A stretch of 64,000 nt of DNA from Plotosus lineatus (GCA_024760905.1 CM045735.1:7583161-7647160), one strand, 5' to 3'; positions 22,600-34,871 are shown, counted from the stretch's first letter. The notes: generated from the letters alone by a model not told the origin. Numbers and translations are program-made.

Positions 22600-24160
22600 A
22601 AAACAACCAATCAGATTGCTTCAGTCAGAAGGCATCAGTCCCCACTGCATGGGTAAGTTGCATGAGTGTGAGAAAGTATTTTAGAAAGACACATGTTGAT
22701 ATGGCTGCATCTTCTCTTCGCAGGAAGTTTGTGCTTCAGCAGAAAATGAAAGGTCTCATTCTGAACGAGCTACAAACCGGATTGCATAAAAATTGGGACA
22801 CTATACAAATTATGAATGCAAATCATGTGGAAAGGCCAAATTTCAGTATTTTATTATGAATAGAACATAGATGACAGGTAAAAAGTCATTTTAAAGGGGA
22901 AAAAAAAATGTTGATTTTAAATTTCATGGTGTCAACAAAGCTGGGACAGGTAGCACTAAGAGGCTGGAAAGGTTAATTGCATTTATACAACAGCAGGTCT
23001 ATACAACAGGTTTGTGCGACAGCATGGCTTTGTAGTGTAATTAACAAGCCTCTTGTCAGTCCAAATCTCTCTCTTATTGAAACTGTATGGTACTTCATAA
23101 AGATGTACATCAGCAAATTGATAGTTGACAACCAAGTGTAGTTTTATGTCAAATGGTGAAATGTCCAATATGAGCAGAGAAAAGTAATCCAGGGTTGGAT
23201 CAAATTAATTTCAAGATGCCACAGCAAACAAACGTGTCGTGTACAGTACTATATTAGGATCCAGGTTGAAAATAAGTATTAATTCAAGTCTGTTCGCATA
23301 AAAACACGATTCTGGGTTTACCATTTGATCATTTTGTTCATATCGTTTCAAAATATTTTCACTACAGCCAAGTAAAACTAGGTGAACCGGACTTAAAAGG
23401 GAACGTGCAGATAATTCTGCAAACATACCAGGAATGATAGCGTAAAGCCAGAGTCAATATGGTAGATAAGGCGAACTTTTGGCCTTGACAGGTCAATCAT
23501 ATTTCTGAAAATAGATTTCAAATAACTAGAATTAAAAAATATATTCTGACAGCTGATCACAAAAGAATAGACAGATGTGCAGATTGAACAGAGGTAAATA
23601 TGGAGGTATGGTTGACGGAGCTGATTGGTCCTGATCTATCCAGCAATCAAGTGGTTTTGACATTATGTCATAGACTGTTAATTACTCTCCTCTAAAGAAA
23701 AGAGTGACAATAGTTTTAAAATACACTACCTAAATATTAGCATGAAATTTAACACATCTCTCTGGCAAGTAAAGTGTTTGTACCCCAAAATGTACTCAAC
23801 CCCATTAAAGCAACATTAGGCATCACAACATTTTAATTATATAATTTTTATAATAGATTGATGTCTAATTGGGGCGTTGTTTTGAACTGCTAAATCACTT
23901 TTTCTGGTGGCATGTCCCTGAAGCCTCTTCCGGGAAAAATGAAATGTTCTGGGAGACTTCATGTCCTTCATGACACAAAGGCGAAATCACAAAATTCTTC
24001 GAAAGATTTCTTTCCAAAACAAAGCCAAAGGTTTTGAGACATCCCTCTATGTTACTGAGAAAACATTCGTAAGCACTAATTGAATATTTATTATTTTACC
24101 TCAACAATTGTAAACAGATATAGGTGTATCTTTAAAAGGGATCAGTTCCATGTGCTCAGA
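22600..24160. other. Intergenic AT-rich DNA, nothing recognised
   Basis: Short ORFs only, with no protein family recognised on either strand. Confidence 0.4.
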
Positions 24161-24162
24161 TA

Positions 24163-24480
24163 CAGTCGGCCCCCAACTTACAAAGACCCCTGTGTACGAA
24201 ATCCCCGGATTACAAAAAAACGGTTTCCATCCCCGAGATACGAAACAACCCCCTCTTACGAAAAGAAATTCAAAATTCAAACGCGTCAATCAAAATTTCA
24301 CACAGCGCGAATTGCTCTCTCATTGGCTGTCTCTCAACATCCCGCCCCGCTGGCCTCCCAGATAGAGACAGAAGGAAGCTTCACTCTTTAGTTTAGTTTT
24401 TTAAGTTGTTTAATTCAGTAATAAATTAATTAATAATTTTTTTAAGTAGACTTTGTATTGAAATTCTTGTCTAAGCATGG
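24163..24480 (+). mobile_element. Tigger-like element, left end (extent uncertain)
   Basis: It begins TA|CAGTCGGCCCCCAACTTACA and continues with TACGAAATCCCCGGATTACA, the style of Tigger ends. An interior block (TTGGCTGTCTCTCAACATCC, CCCGCCCCGCTGGCCTCCC) is shared with 25040-25170 and with 6010-6055. No clear right terminus was found. Confidence 0.55.
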
Positions 24481-24748
24481 TCGGCTTTACTGAAGGATTT
24501 GAATACATACGTTCATTTGAATATTTGCTAAAATCCCTAAGATTTGCACATGCTACACCTTTACCTGGGCCCATGCTGAAGCCTCATATTCTTCACAGTG
24601 TAGCCCCAAGAGAGTGTGTTCTGGTGACGGCTGGGTATAGGCCCGGTGTTCCGACATCATTCAAGGCTTAAAGAAGAATCAACATTCATTCATAACTTTT
24701 GCTAACAAACAGGTAATGAAACACATTGGAAAATAAGATTTGAATATA

Positions 24749-25303
24749 CAGTGGTACTTCACCTTACAAAATTAATCCGTTCAAGAGCCTTTTTCGTAAC
24801 CTGGATTTTTCGTGAATAGAACCGCATTTTACATGTAAAACGTGCGATTCGTTCCAAGGCCCCCAATACCACACTTGAAAAATTATAAAGGCATACCTTT
24901 TAAGGTACTTACTTTGTGTTGACCATGTCTTCTTAGCAGAGTTATAATCTTACAAATGTTCATGCAAGGTTAAAAGCCTGAGCCAAAAAATAAAGTTGCA
25001 ATGAGCACACTTGAAAAATCATGAAACAAACTCTTGCTCAAAGGAGCTGTGTCATCCCTCCTAGCCAATGGAAGGCCAACGGGGCGGGATTTTGGGAGAT
25101 AGCCAATGGGAGGGAGCTGCAACATTCCTCCTAGCCAGTGGGAGGCCAGCGGGGTGGGATGTTGGGAGATAGGTCACTGGACAGCAACTCGTGCATTGTT
25201 TGAATGGCGCATTTGCCGCGTTTCATAAGAACTTGTTTTGTATGCAGAGACAAATTTTTTTTTTCGTTGTTTGCTGGGGCTATCATAAGGTGAGATACCA
25301 CTG
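24749..25303 (+). mobile_element. Short Tigger-like element
   Basis: The ends TA|CAGTGGTACTTCACCTTACA and AAGGTGAGATACCACTG|TA pair with each other and with the element at 5309-6229. An internal ~65 bp segment, CTCCTAGCCAATGGGAGGCC-like, is tandemly duplicated at about 25058-25175. It has no transposase ORF. Confidence 0.85.
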
Positions 25304-25309
25304 TACACA

Positions 25310-25317
<8 letters not shown>

Positions 25318-25379
<62 letters not shown>

Positions 25380-25440
25380 TATACACATACATACACATAC
25401 ATATATACATACATACATACATACATATATTATATATAAA
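25318..25440. repeat. (TA)n and (ATAC)n microsatellite
   Basis: About 26 TA units, then CATA/TACA repeats. The [10 protein letters not shown] ORFs on both strands come from this. Confidence 0.95.
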
Positions 25441-25559
25441 AATAAAAGGACAGAACAAAGACTTCTATTGCAACTCCATTTATCACTACAGATCTGTTTC
25501 AAGGGGTGGCGAAACCATCCTCTCTCTTCAGGTGATTACAGAAGAATTCTTATAATTCG

Positions 25560-26067
25560 TATAATTTGGTGGTCACAGGGGGGAGGGGGGTCTCAGTCCC
25601 AATTAACAGTGGAAATTGAGAGATCCCTGTACTCACACACACCGCCACACACTTGGGACCGAGATCCCCACGCGACCACCGAAATCTGCAAAATAGGATC
25701 ACCCCCGAAACCCCCAACGGACATATACGAACATGTATATAATATCAATATATACATATTCAAAGCTATAAACGCTTATAATAACAATTAAACATTTAAA
25801 AAATTACATAAGATGTAAATCAAATATAAACACACACATACAGATGGTATTGCATGAGAAGATGACATACACAGATGCAACAGTGTAAGTAGTTTTGATT
25901 GGAGATTTTTGGTTGTTTTTTGTTGGTTTAGGGTTGTTGTTTTTATTGCATAACTGGCCTTGTTTTACGGCATTTTTTTAATTCGATGAATATTTATATA
26001 AAAAAAAAAAAAAACCATGATGCACTGAAGCCGCATGAATTGGAGCACGAAGTAGCGAGGGATCCCA
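25560..26067. mobile_element. Two partial M1 elements, head to head
   Basis: 25560-25629 is a right end (GGTCTCAGTCCCAATTAAC, GAGATCCCTG|TA). 25648-26067 is an opposite-orientation copy from GGGACCGAGATCCCC to GTAGCGAGGGATCCC, with its outer terminus missing or diverged. Confidence 0.65.
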
Positions 26068-26288
26068 ATATCATCTTTTCCTTTCGGCTTTTCCCTTCAG
26101 GGGTCACCACAGCGAATAATTTGCCTCCATCTCACCTGATCCTCTGCATATTCTACTCTAACTCCAACTACCTTCATGTCCTAATTCACCACATCCATAA
26201 ATCTTCTCTTTGGTCTTCCTCTCGGCCTTGTTTACTCTCTTCGGTCCGCTCTATGTCCCACTTCTTAGCTAACCACTTCCTTTGTACA
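26068..26288 (-). pseudogene. LINE 3' fragment (same type as 8030-8370, reverse)
   Basis: The plus strand reads TCAGGGGTCACCACAGCGAA, CTTCATGTCCTAATTCACCACATCC and TCTTTGGTCTTCCTCTCGG. These are the reverse complement of the MDVVKED/GRRPRGRP-coding tail. A (TA)n run follows at 26289-26341. Confidence 0.65.
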
Positions 26289-26289
26289 C

Positions 26290-26344
<55 letters not shown>

Positions 26345-26352
<8 letters not shown>

Positions 26353-27137
26353 TACACACTGTATTCGACGTGATCAGCACCCAGGGCACTTAAAAAATGA
26401 AGTGGGTGGGCACTTATTAAAAAGTTACCAGCGAAGTTGAACAGTAAGTGCTTATTAGCATTGAGGTGGAAAACATGAATAATAACAGAACAATAAAATA
26501 GTTTTATTGGTATTTGTGTTATTTATTTTGTGATATCAACCAAATTACTTACATGAAAGCTGAAAATAAACAGAAAACAGCATAATTTAAAAAAGACCCT
26601 TTAATTTTCCCTCCCGGTGATGTTCCTTTAAATAATTTCCCCCAGATGTAAAATCGAGCCAATCAACAAGAATGTCAACTTTAGCACATGGCATGTTGAA
26701 CTAATCAACACAGACAAGCACATGGCCAGTTGGTGAGCAGGAGAACCTGGTGAAAAATACTCATCACTTTCTGCTCGGTCCATACCTGCCTCATCGCTCC
26801 ATTCATTCAGAGCATCCCATAGTTTTGCTGTAGTTCATCGGTTGTTGGACATTTACCAAAAGAACACAGCAAAATATTGTCCTGTTTTTTAAAGCACGGC
26901 AGAACAATTAAATGTGTTGTTACTGATGAACATTATGGACCTTCCCCAGTGGCAGGGCGTCTTGAAATACCATGTAAATTCACTTTTACAGGCAGTGAAC
27001 GCCTCATTTTACTGTTACAGAGACTGACCGAATAAAATTGGTAAGTTTGGTCTACCATTTTGCTCCCAGTACACATGCGCGGTTATTAAATGCGAGATCA
27101 AAAACACTGGGGGAGTAGCTTATTATGTCGCTTACGG
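26345..27137. other. Intergenic DNA, nothing recognised
   Basis: Between two TA microsatellites; no gene or repeat family identified. Confidence 0.4.
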
Positions 27138-27186
<49 letters not shown>

Positions 27187-27296
27187 CACACATACATACA
27201 CACTAACACACAGTACATACACACATACACACACACGTATGTATGTATATACACATACATACATACATACACACATACTTGCATATTTCAACATAT
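27138..27296. repeat. (TA)n followed by CACA/CATA repeats
   Basis: About 22 TA units, then ACATACAC-type runs. Confidence 0.9.
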
Positions 27297-27739
27297 AAAC
27301 ACACACCAGCGGTTTTCCATTAATAGAGCACTTTTCGTATGTCCAGGCCATCAGATGAGCAAGTCTACTCCAGAAAATTAACTTCATACCTGTATCTGAC
27401 TCACCAAGTTATATGGTTTCCCTAAAGTCATGATAATGCAGATATGAGTCACTATAATGCTGCTTCTTTTTAGCAGTTTTCCTTTAGGCTATTTTAGACA
27501 GAACACACTTGTCTTATTCATGCAATATTTGTGAACACACATTGCAGACAAAGGAAAGGCAGTATAGCTATTTAAAAAATTTTAAATAAAATTAAAAAGG
27601 TAGTTTGCCAATCATTCAGTATCCCATTCTGGAAAGGTTGTATGAGAAACAAGAAAGAAGGCTTTGTGGACAAAAGGGGTTTATCATTAACCGCAACATG
27701 AGAGCAAGGCCAAAAAAAAAAAAAAAAAAACACGTGCTG

Positions 27740-30700
27740 TGCATTTTCTGGTTTTATTTCAAATATAATACAACTGTGGTCAATACAGAACATTTTCTCA
27801 GAACAAAGTACTGACTAACCTCCCTAAGAGGGCTTTCAATTCCCACCACAGCCCATTAGAGAACCAGGATAAAAAAAATTTTGGAAGAAAAATCTTCATA
27901 GTCATTATAAAACATTTATACTCATTATAAAACATCTTTATACGTCATTCTTTTAGACGAGTGTAAAGCTCTCTCAAAATAAAGCAGAAATTTGCCTCAT
28001 GATAACTAGAGAAAATTGTAAAAATCCCACCTGCAATCTTCTTCATATTCAACTCCGAACATTTTGTTATTCAATACATTACAGCCTGGGTGTTTGACCA
28101 AACAAAAACCCCACGGTTTCTCAGATCAGGAACATAATGGGTAACTTGTCTGTATGAGCTGAGCTGCACCTTCAGATGTCCAGGACAAACTGATTGTCAT
28201 CAGCTGTTGAGAGAGAAAGATCGGGCACGGAGTTCAGAGGATGGAGACAATGATCTCTCAGTACACGGTATAGTTAAAGGAACCAAAAGATCACATGGAT
28301 CTTTTCTTACGTTTATTCTTGGAAATGTTACCTTGGTTCCACGAAACATGACCTTAACAATTCTGAGAAATGGGCAACAGGAAGTGAGCTTTGGTGATTC
28401 TGACCACTACCCGAAAGCCAAGACGTTCCAAAAGGCACAAAACCATGTATTCACTCAATTGGTTTCCAATTTATGGAGACAAAAGAAGGGAAACTCAGTT
28501 ACGTGAGGAGTTCAAGTTGGGAAAGTATTCAAGTAAATGTACTTTGTAATGCAGAGGGGAAAAAAATCAAAGGTAATTTTGGGCAACATTGGGGGTACTG
28601 CGGGTTTTGAACCCATGAACTGAGAAAGGCTTATGGCCTGCTGATCTAAAATGTCAATGTCATATATTTGGTCCTCCAGAGATCTTGTGCACATTTCTGG
28701 ACTTCTCCAGCCACAAACTGGAACTCCAAGTCTAAATTTTCAATTTAAATAAAACAAGATCTAAATTATGCACTGAGACAGTCAAAACATCCCTCAAATG
28801 GATACACAGGTTTTATGGTCTACCTTTATGGAGATTAAAATTGGCAAGTTTCATTAATTAGTCTGCTCAAAAATGTGTGTGTATTTCATGGTGTCCAACT
28901 GCAAAGTTTTTTGGGAAGCACATAATTACGGGACATACGCATGTGGAACAGGTTGAAATCTGTTCAGTCTGCTAGACGCATCCTATCATGTATGCAAAAT
29001 CCTAAATCCCAACTCCAGAGCGATAGAACTGGATGGCATTTTTATATGGACACCAAAACTCACATAAACAGAACATAATCAGATTTGAACAAAATATCCA
29101 ACATTTGTGATATTCTGTTAAAACACTGCTTGTATTGTCTGAATATTCATGTTACATTGAAATAAATATATGGAAGCGAGATTGTTATGGTTTTATACTT
29201 TACTCCACAAAAAAGGCAAATATTTGTGAATTTCATAGACGCAGACTTCATCTAGAGTATTTATATTTAAAAATGCATCACAAAATTGTCGGGTCTTTAT
29301 ATAAGTGATGTTTAAAAAGAGAGACTATTTTCATGTTTACAAAACGAAACAACAACAATCTTTGAAAATGTGTGGGAATCCCCAAGGCATGCTTGTGCTT
29401 TAACGTCTAAATGATCAGAAAAATGAAAGGCACAATTTACTTCCTGTTTTTTTGGGGGGATTTTTTTGTAAATCTTTCATGATTGTAATAACATTTGTAA
29501 ATACTAAGTGGTTTATTTAATTAAATCGGGCCACAAAGGTAGTTTATAAAACTATAAAATGTAGTGATAAAACTAGCCTATGAAAATACCATTTAAAGAT
29601 TTGTCCTAATTGGGAGCCATTTTATGTTCCGTTAGCAAAGCCGTACACGTATCTAAAAGCAACGAAAACAGAAGAGGACATGCATACCCACAATTCCAAT
29701 TACCTCCTCTGTATGGACTCTTGACAGATAATTTAACAAAACAAGAAGACCCGAGTCTCACCAGGGAGGTCTTTACGGTCCTCGTCTCGACCCGCCAGCT
29801 TATCCGTTGGCTGTGCTGACGGCATGGTGACGCCTGGAATGTGAGGCAGGCAGCACGGTGGGGTTTTTGCGATCGGCGAATTGCGGCATTCCAGGAGAAA
29901 CTTCCGATCGTAGACTATTCTGGTCCCTGCAAAAATAAAAATTGCAAATAAATACACAAACAAACAAGTAAAATGAACTGTGTTGAGATCTGTCAAAGGT
30001 AGGCCAGATGTCTACAGCTGAAAAGGTGATTGGCCTTGATTTGCATTTCACCACACCTATCAAAGTCTGCACAGTGTTTGGTTGAAGGATATATAAAAAT
30101 GTTGTGTAACACAAGTCACAAGGCTGGTGTGGTAATCAGAGAGAGAGAAGGCCTCATTGGGGTGCTGCACAGTAGAGATTGGAAGACACAGTATTTGTGT
30201 TTATCTGATCTGTGTAGCACTATGAACACTGAGCAACACGGGAAAAAAGCAAGCATAATGCTACAGCATTGTAATACTAGTGGGGGCAACAATACCCAAG
30301 CTGGGGTAACTCTCCAAAAAAATTAGGATAGATAAGCTGTGAGCTTAGTGACACCTAGCCAACTGAAACCATGATTAGATTTCAACATGTTTCCTATTGG
30401 TGGTTTAGAGAATACTTGATTTGAGTGTATCATGCAAAAGTATTGGGATCATGCGTAGAAAGGTTATAGAAAAAAAAGAGGCTTTCAAAAATAATTTAAT
30501 CATATGTTTCTATATTTTAAAAATAAAGATCAAGCAGCGAAGAACAAGAAGCTGTAGGAAATTAAACATGGTTGATACTTTGAGTGATGACACTGCTTTA
30601 AAAAAGTCGTAGTGACAACCTTTAACTAAAGATCTTTACAGTGACTTTCGTGCATCAGGAACTGAGAGGTAGATTTTGTAGCACTGACTACAAGACCTGC

Positions 30701-33323
30701 AACTCTGGTGATTTCTTCAACATCTGGATGATATTGCCTGAAAATATGAAGTCGGAAAGTACAAGGCATTTTGAACTGATTCGATACAAACAACCTTGAT
30801 GTCAATCACAAAAAAAAAAAAAAAAAAAATTGTACAGTAAAATTATAGCAGTGCTCCAGAACTCCATACTTTTCCAAAACTCAATATCGCTAAAGAAAAT
30901 ATATTTATTTTCTGTAAACTTGCATGCAAAACATTTCTGGAGCTCTTTTATTTAAAATGTATTTAATTCTCCCACTGAGGAGTAAAAAAAACTGATACAT
31001 CTGAACTTGTTAATTTATTGGTTTTCACACCTATGAGCTGAACTTTTCGCCATTTGAAATTTTCAAACTGTGCAACCTGTGGCCTCCTTATTATATTTAC
31101 TCACCTCTGACCCTACGCAACACAAATACCAACGTACAACAAGGAATATCCATTCTACATTCATTACCATTAAAGTTCATCATTTTAGAATTAAGATTAT
31201 TAAGCTCTGCATGTGACAAAACAATCGCATCAAGACTCCTGAGGATATTTTATGGGTTTGGAGACGGCATGAAGGTCCTCTGAAAAGATTTACCACCAGC
31301 AGTTTATTAACAGAGTGCATATTATTATTGAGCTTGAGGATTCGTCGTTGTCTTTGTGAACCATTTCAAGCAAAGTAGACCAGCTGTCATTTTGCAACAG
31401 TGCCAAGAGTTCTTTCTCATAGTGAGCAATTCTGAGAAGATCCTCCGTAGTTCCTCAGAGATACTCAGTGAGGATGATTTCATATGCTGGACACATTGTT
31501 ACACAGGATGATCCAACACATCCAAAATACATTTAAAAAAATAATAATTCACATAAAATTCATTAAAAATAAGAAACATTTATTCACACACACACAAAAC
31601 TTCAGAGTTTTTGTATGGATGGACGTCTTTATGTAAGATTCCCCGAAGAGTTTCCCTGATACCGCTCACGGATGCTTCTGTCCAGAACGCCAGAGACTGT
31701 GCAACAGAACACCGAAATAATTACACGAGCTCCCAGGTCAACCAAGTGATTTTCTTTTCACCTTGAATCAGATCATTTTAGGCCAAAGCATTGTAATTTT
31801 TGATCAGTATAAAAGAGGGGAGGGGGGTGTCTGGTGTTACTTTAAAATTATTTATTTCCTTTTTTGCTCTCAGACTCACCCTGTCCACACGGCTCCACCC
31901 CAGTATGTATGGCAGGAGGCTCACCCAACAGAAACCAGCACTGAGGACCAGAATTCAGTTTTCCAGCCAGAATTCCTAACCACTTAAAAAGTCACTGCCG
32001 AAGCCATCATTATTTTATTTAACAATCATGTGCTGCTTTTCTTACAAGTTATTTGCACAAAAATTAATCTTCACACCGAATTATTTCTTACAATAAATCT
32101 GTAGTAAAATAAAGCTCAGCATGAAACTCAGCAAAAGAATGAGCTCATCATTATGAAAAAAAAAACATAGCAGCTGCTATGAAGAAAAATAAATCATGTG
32201 AGAAATTGAAAGTGTTTCTTCGCGGAGTTTCTATAAAACATGATCATTACCGTGGCACAGGGGTTAACATGTCCGCCTCACAAGAACCTCCGGGTTTGAG
32301 TGCCAGGTTCGGCAAGGGTGTTTTTTTTTTTTTTTTAACTTATTATATTTTATTGGGGGGGGGGGTGGAGCTTGCATGTTCTCGCTGGACTTGAAGATGC
32401 TTAGATGCTTCCTCCACGTACTTCGGTTTCCTCCCACAATCCGAAGACAAGCATATTCATGTTGACTGCTTCAATTTACAACTGGGTGCGAGTGTGAATG
32501 GGTTTGTTTTTGTGTGGTGGCCTTGTAAGCTGTCCAGTGTGTCCCATGCCTTCACCCAGTGTTGGCTTGGATAGGCTCCAGCCTTCCTGCAACCCGAGGA
32601 GGATTAAGCAGTTCGCCAAACGATTGAATGTCATGTCTATGGAAGCCTTAATGATAAGGATCTCAAATTAAAGACTAAAAGTTTTAATAATAACAACAAC
32701 AACATCACTCGTGAGATCTTATCTAATAATTATAACTTTCCATAAACTTGAGATTAATTATAATAACTATCCATGAAAAAATAATGAAAATCTTACTACT
32801 ACTACTACTAATCATCATAATAATAATACATTTGTTATTATTATTGTCAAACAATAAGTTCAATATTTGACAGATGACTCATTATCATCAAACGGCCTTC
32901 CACACTTCTGGTATATCACGAAGTGTTTATGATCATTATGGAAGAGATTCAGTGCTGTAGACGTTGTTTTGGTACATGACGGATTTTAGGACGCCGCACG
33001 TGACATCTTCCTCGTGAGCGCGCACTGACTTCTCGATGGCGCGCAAAAGTTCGAGTCCGTGAAAATTAAAAAATCACTAATTTACGCCTTTTTTTCTGAT
33101 AAATTCAATAAAAAAATATTTTTTTAAAAAAACAGACCTTAAACCCGTTTTAGAAAAAAATATAGACATTACTTCTGACTGACTACTTGCCTCCAGGGGT
33201 GGTGGAGAAGACGGTGCCCCCGGGGGTCTGGCTGTAGGAGTCGGGCAGAGAGGACCAGCGCTGACGGTGTGAAGCTCGGCTCGGAATGGGGCAGCTCGAC
33301 GACACGTCACAGCTCGCCGACAT
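27740..33323 (-). CDS. eif4ebp3: Eukaryotic translation initiation factor 4E-binding protein 3 (4E-BP3), whole gene
   Basis: 4E-BPs bind eIF4E on its dorsal face and block eIF4G, stopping cap-dependent translation until mTORC1 phosphorylates them. Three exons (33323-33191, 29926-29762, 28203-28172) join to 330 bp, giving 109 residues; mammalian 4E-BP3 is about 100. The N-terminus has SSSCPIPSR. Residues ~33-46 carry the two phospho-site motifs QTPGG and TTPGG. The eIF4E-binding site is YDRKFLLEC (YxxxxL-phi), followed by [19 protein letters not shown]. The CCLP block marks paralog 3. The C-terminal TOS-like motif is FVLDI. Intron 1 (3.26 kb) uses a GC donor. It lies 3.7 kb downstream of the ankhd1 stop in the same orientation, as in mammals. 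Confidence 0.93.
27753..27758 (-). terminator. eif4ebp3: eif4ebp3 candidate poly(A) signal
   Basis: TTTATT on + (AATAAA on -) is the first canonical hexamer downstream of the stop at 28172. It gives a 3' UTR of roughly 430 bp. Confidence 0.5.
28172..28203 (-). CDS. eif4ebp3: eif4ebp3 coding exon 3 (terminal)
   Basis: The acceptor CTTTCTCTCTCAACAG precedes CT, which with the G of exon 2 makes Ala. DDNQFVLDI and TGA follow. The position corresponds to the DDAQFEMDI end of mammalian 4E-BP3; this exon is too short to be called without splicing logic. Confidence 0.85.
28204..29761 (-). other. eif4ebp3: eif4ebp3 intron 2
   Basis: GT-AG intron (G|GTGAGA to CAACAG). AT-rich; a 99-codon ORF on + at 28207-28506 is not recognisable as protein. 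Confidence 0.7.
29762..29926 (-). CDS. eif4ebp3: eif4ebp3 coding exon 2
   Basis: The acceptor TTTTTGCAG precedes GG ACC, completing a glycine split across the intron. It encodes [20 protein letters not shown] and onward to DRKDLP, and ends G|GTGAGA. It contains the whole eIF4E-binding motif and the proline-directed SP and TP sites. Confidence 0.95.
29927..33190 (-). other. eif4ebp3: eif4ebp3 intron 1 (GC-AG)
   Basis: The donor is GGAG|GCAAGTAG and the acceptor TTTTTGCAG. It holds a SINE B copy at about 32245-32630, A-runs (30809-30828), CA and TAA/TAC microsatellites (32694-32705, 32790-32830), and otherwise unrecognised DNA. Confidence 0.8.
32245..32630 (+). repeat. SINE family B in eif4ebp3 intron 1
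   Basis: It reads CCGTGGCACAGGGGTTAACA, TTCGGTTTCCTCCCACAATCC and GGATAGGCTCCAGCCTTCC in forward order, with poly-T and poly-G runs at 32321-32365. Confidence 0.75.
33191..33323 (-). CDS. eif4ebp3: eif4ebp3 coding exon 1
   Basis: ATG at 33323 opens [16 protein letters not shown] and runs to [15 protein letters not shown], ending GGA G|GCAAGT. It is matched to 4E-BP3 by CPIP and the doubled TPGGT. A longer ORF in another frame over the same DNA is a shadow. GC-rich and close to the probable promoter. Confidence 0.9.
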
Positions 33324-33600
33324 GATTTCTTCTTATTGTTGAACACCAACCAAAACGAGGCCTGGTACGTAGCTTTGAAGAACAGATATGCTAAACAGTA
33401 TTTTTTTTGTTTGTTTGTTTTGTTTTCTGAGGCGTTAGCTGCTGTTTATTAGCAAAGAAGCAGCGCGAGAGCCACCTGAGGGTTGAGCGCTCGCTCCAGA
33501 CCGCGTGCGCTTTGTACCCAAGATAAAGGGCGGAGCCTAATGACGCAATGTTTTCACATGTGGTTTGGCACCAAGCCAAAACTCACAAGGTCATACTTTA
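33324..33600 (-). promoter_or_regulatory. eif4ebp3: Probable eif4ebp3 promoter region
   Basis: Within 240 bp upstream of the ATG are a GC box (GGGCGGAGCC, 33528-33537), an ATF/C-EBP-like site (TGACGCAAT, 33541-33549) and an E-box (TCACATGTG, 33554-33562). No TATA box is evident. Human EIF4EBP3 is reported to be induced by TFE3 through E-boxes, and 4E-BP1 by ATF4; relevance here is inferred. Confidence 0.5.
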
Positions 33601-34401
33601 TGTATATGGTAATTTCGATTAATTTTTCCTGTCCAGAGAAATTATGGTAACTTTATGACTGAAATTCAAGCGGTGGTCTTTACTCAATAAAAATTTCTAC
33701 CCTTTTTTTTCTTTGCAGGCAATAGCCTCATTTAATTTTAAAATATACCCCAAACCATGACCATTAAGCACATTGTTTTTTAATAAAGCAATGTTTCTAA
33801 GCCAGAATGGGACCCCTGATGGTGTGGATTTGCACACACATCACTATGAGAAGCTCAAATCCCTAAGAAATCATGAAATATTCCAAGTTAAACATGGTTG
33901 ATGAATCACCCAAAGATAAGCAGCTATTTTTTTAAAGTTAGAAAAGTCAAGTTGAATTGATACCATCAGACATGGTAAAATTCATGTCTGAACTGATAAA
34001 ATCAGAGCGCAAGGCCAATGTTGGATTCTGATGGTGCAATTTTGATCCGTCCAATCAATATCCTGGACCTTTGGTAGCTGTCACATGGTTATTTTGATCT
34101 TGAAAATCAAGAATGATCTTTTACTCATCTGAGGATGCAATGTCCATCTCAGACACCTAAACATTCATCAGGTCAAATGTATACATCAGACATTCATGTA
34201 GAAGGTCTGGAATTGTGAAGAGGTGTCTGCCCCCGAAGCATATTCCTGAAATATTACTCAAGTTAAATATATACTCATTGTACTTGTATTAATAGTTATA
34301 AATACTTCATCTCAGAAAACACACATACTAATTATCAGGCTGATACAACTAACTGCCTCTCAAACACAATATAAAACCTTTTCCACAATCAAAATTAAAT
34401 A
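33601..34401. other. DNA between ankhd1 and eif4ebp3, nothing recognised
   Basis: AT-rich, without repeat family or exon identified. Confidence 0.4.
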
Positions 34402-34871
34402 CAGGGATCCCTCACTTTCCACGGTTCATGGGGACCGAGACCCCCGCAACCACCGATTTTCGTGAAGTAGGATCGACCTCCCTGATTGACATATACATCT
34501 CACGTGTATATATGTAATATACATAAATACACATTCAACAATATAAATGCTTATAATAAACATTCAAAAAGAATGCATAAGATGTAAATAAAATAAATAT
34601 TTTACACACAGACGTGCGCGTGCACACAGATGCACGTGCACACAATCAAGATGCGCACCTCACATAAAAATGTAAGTAGATTTGTTAAGTTGTTTTTTTT
34701 GTTTGGGTTTTTTTTTTTTTTTTTTTTTGCAGAATTGGCCTTGTTTTTTGCGGACATTTTCCTTAACTCTTTCCCTATTTTTCCTTAATTTTTCGATGAA
34801 TATTTTGGAAAAAAAAAAAGTGATGCACTGAAGCCACAGAAACTGAAGCATGACGGAGCAAGGTATCACTG
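34402..34871 (+). mobile_element. M1 inverted-repeat element
   Basis: TA|CAGGGATCCCTCACTTTCCA at the left and AGCAAGGTATCACTG|TA at the right; interior matches the other copies (ATATACATAAATACACATTC, ATAAGATGTAAATAAAAT, poly-T). Confidence 0.85.

Noticed and set aside
25309..25791. 160-codon ORF with IYIYIY repeats
   Set aside because: It is a translation of the (TA)n/(ATAC)n microsatellite and has no support outside it.
28207..28506. 99-codon ORF antisense to eif4ebp3 intron 2
   Set aside because: It abuts the exon 3 acceptor by chance and has no family resemblance.
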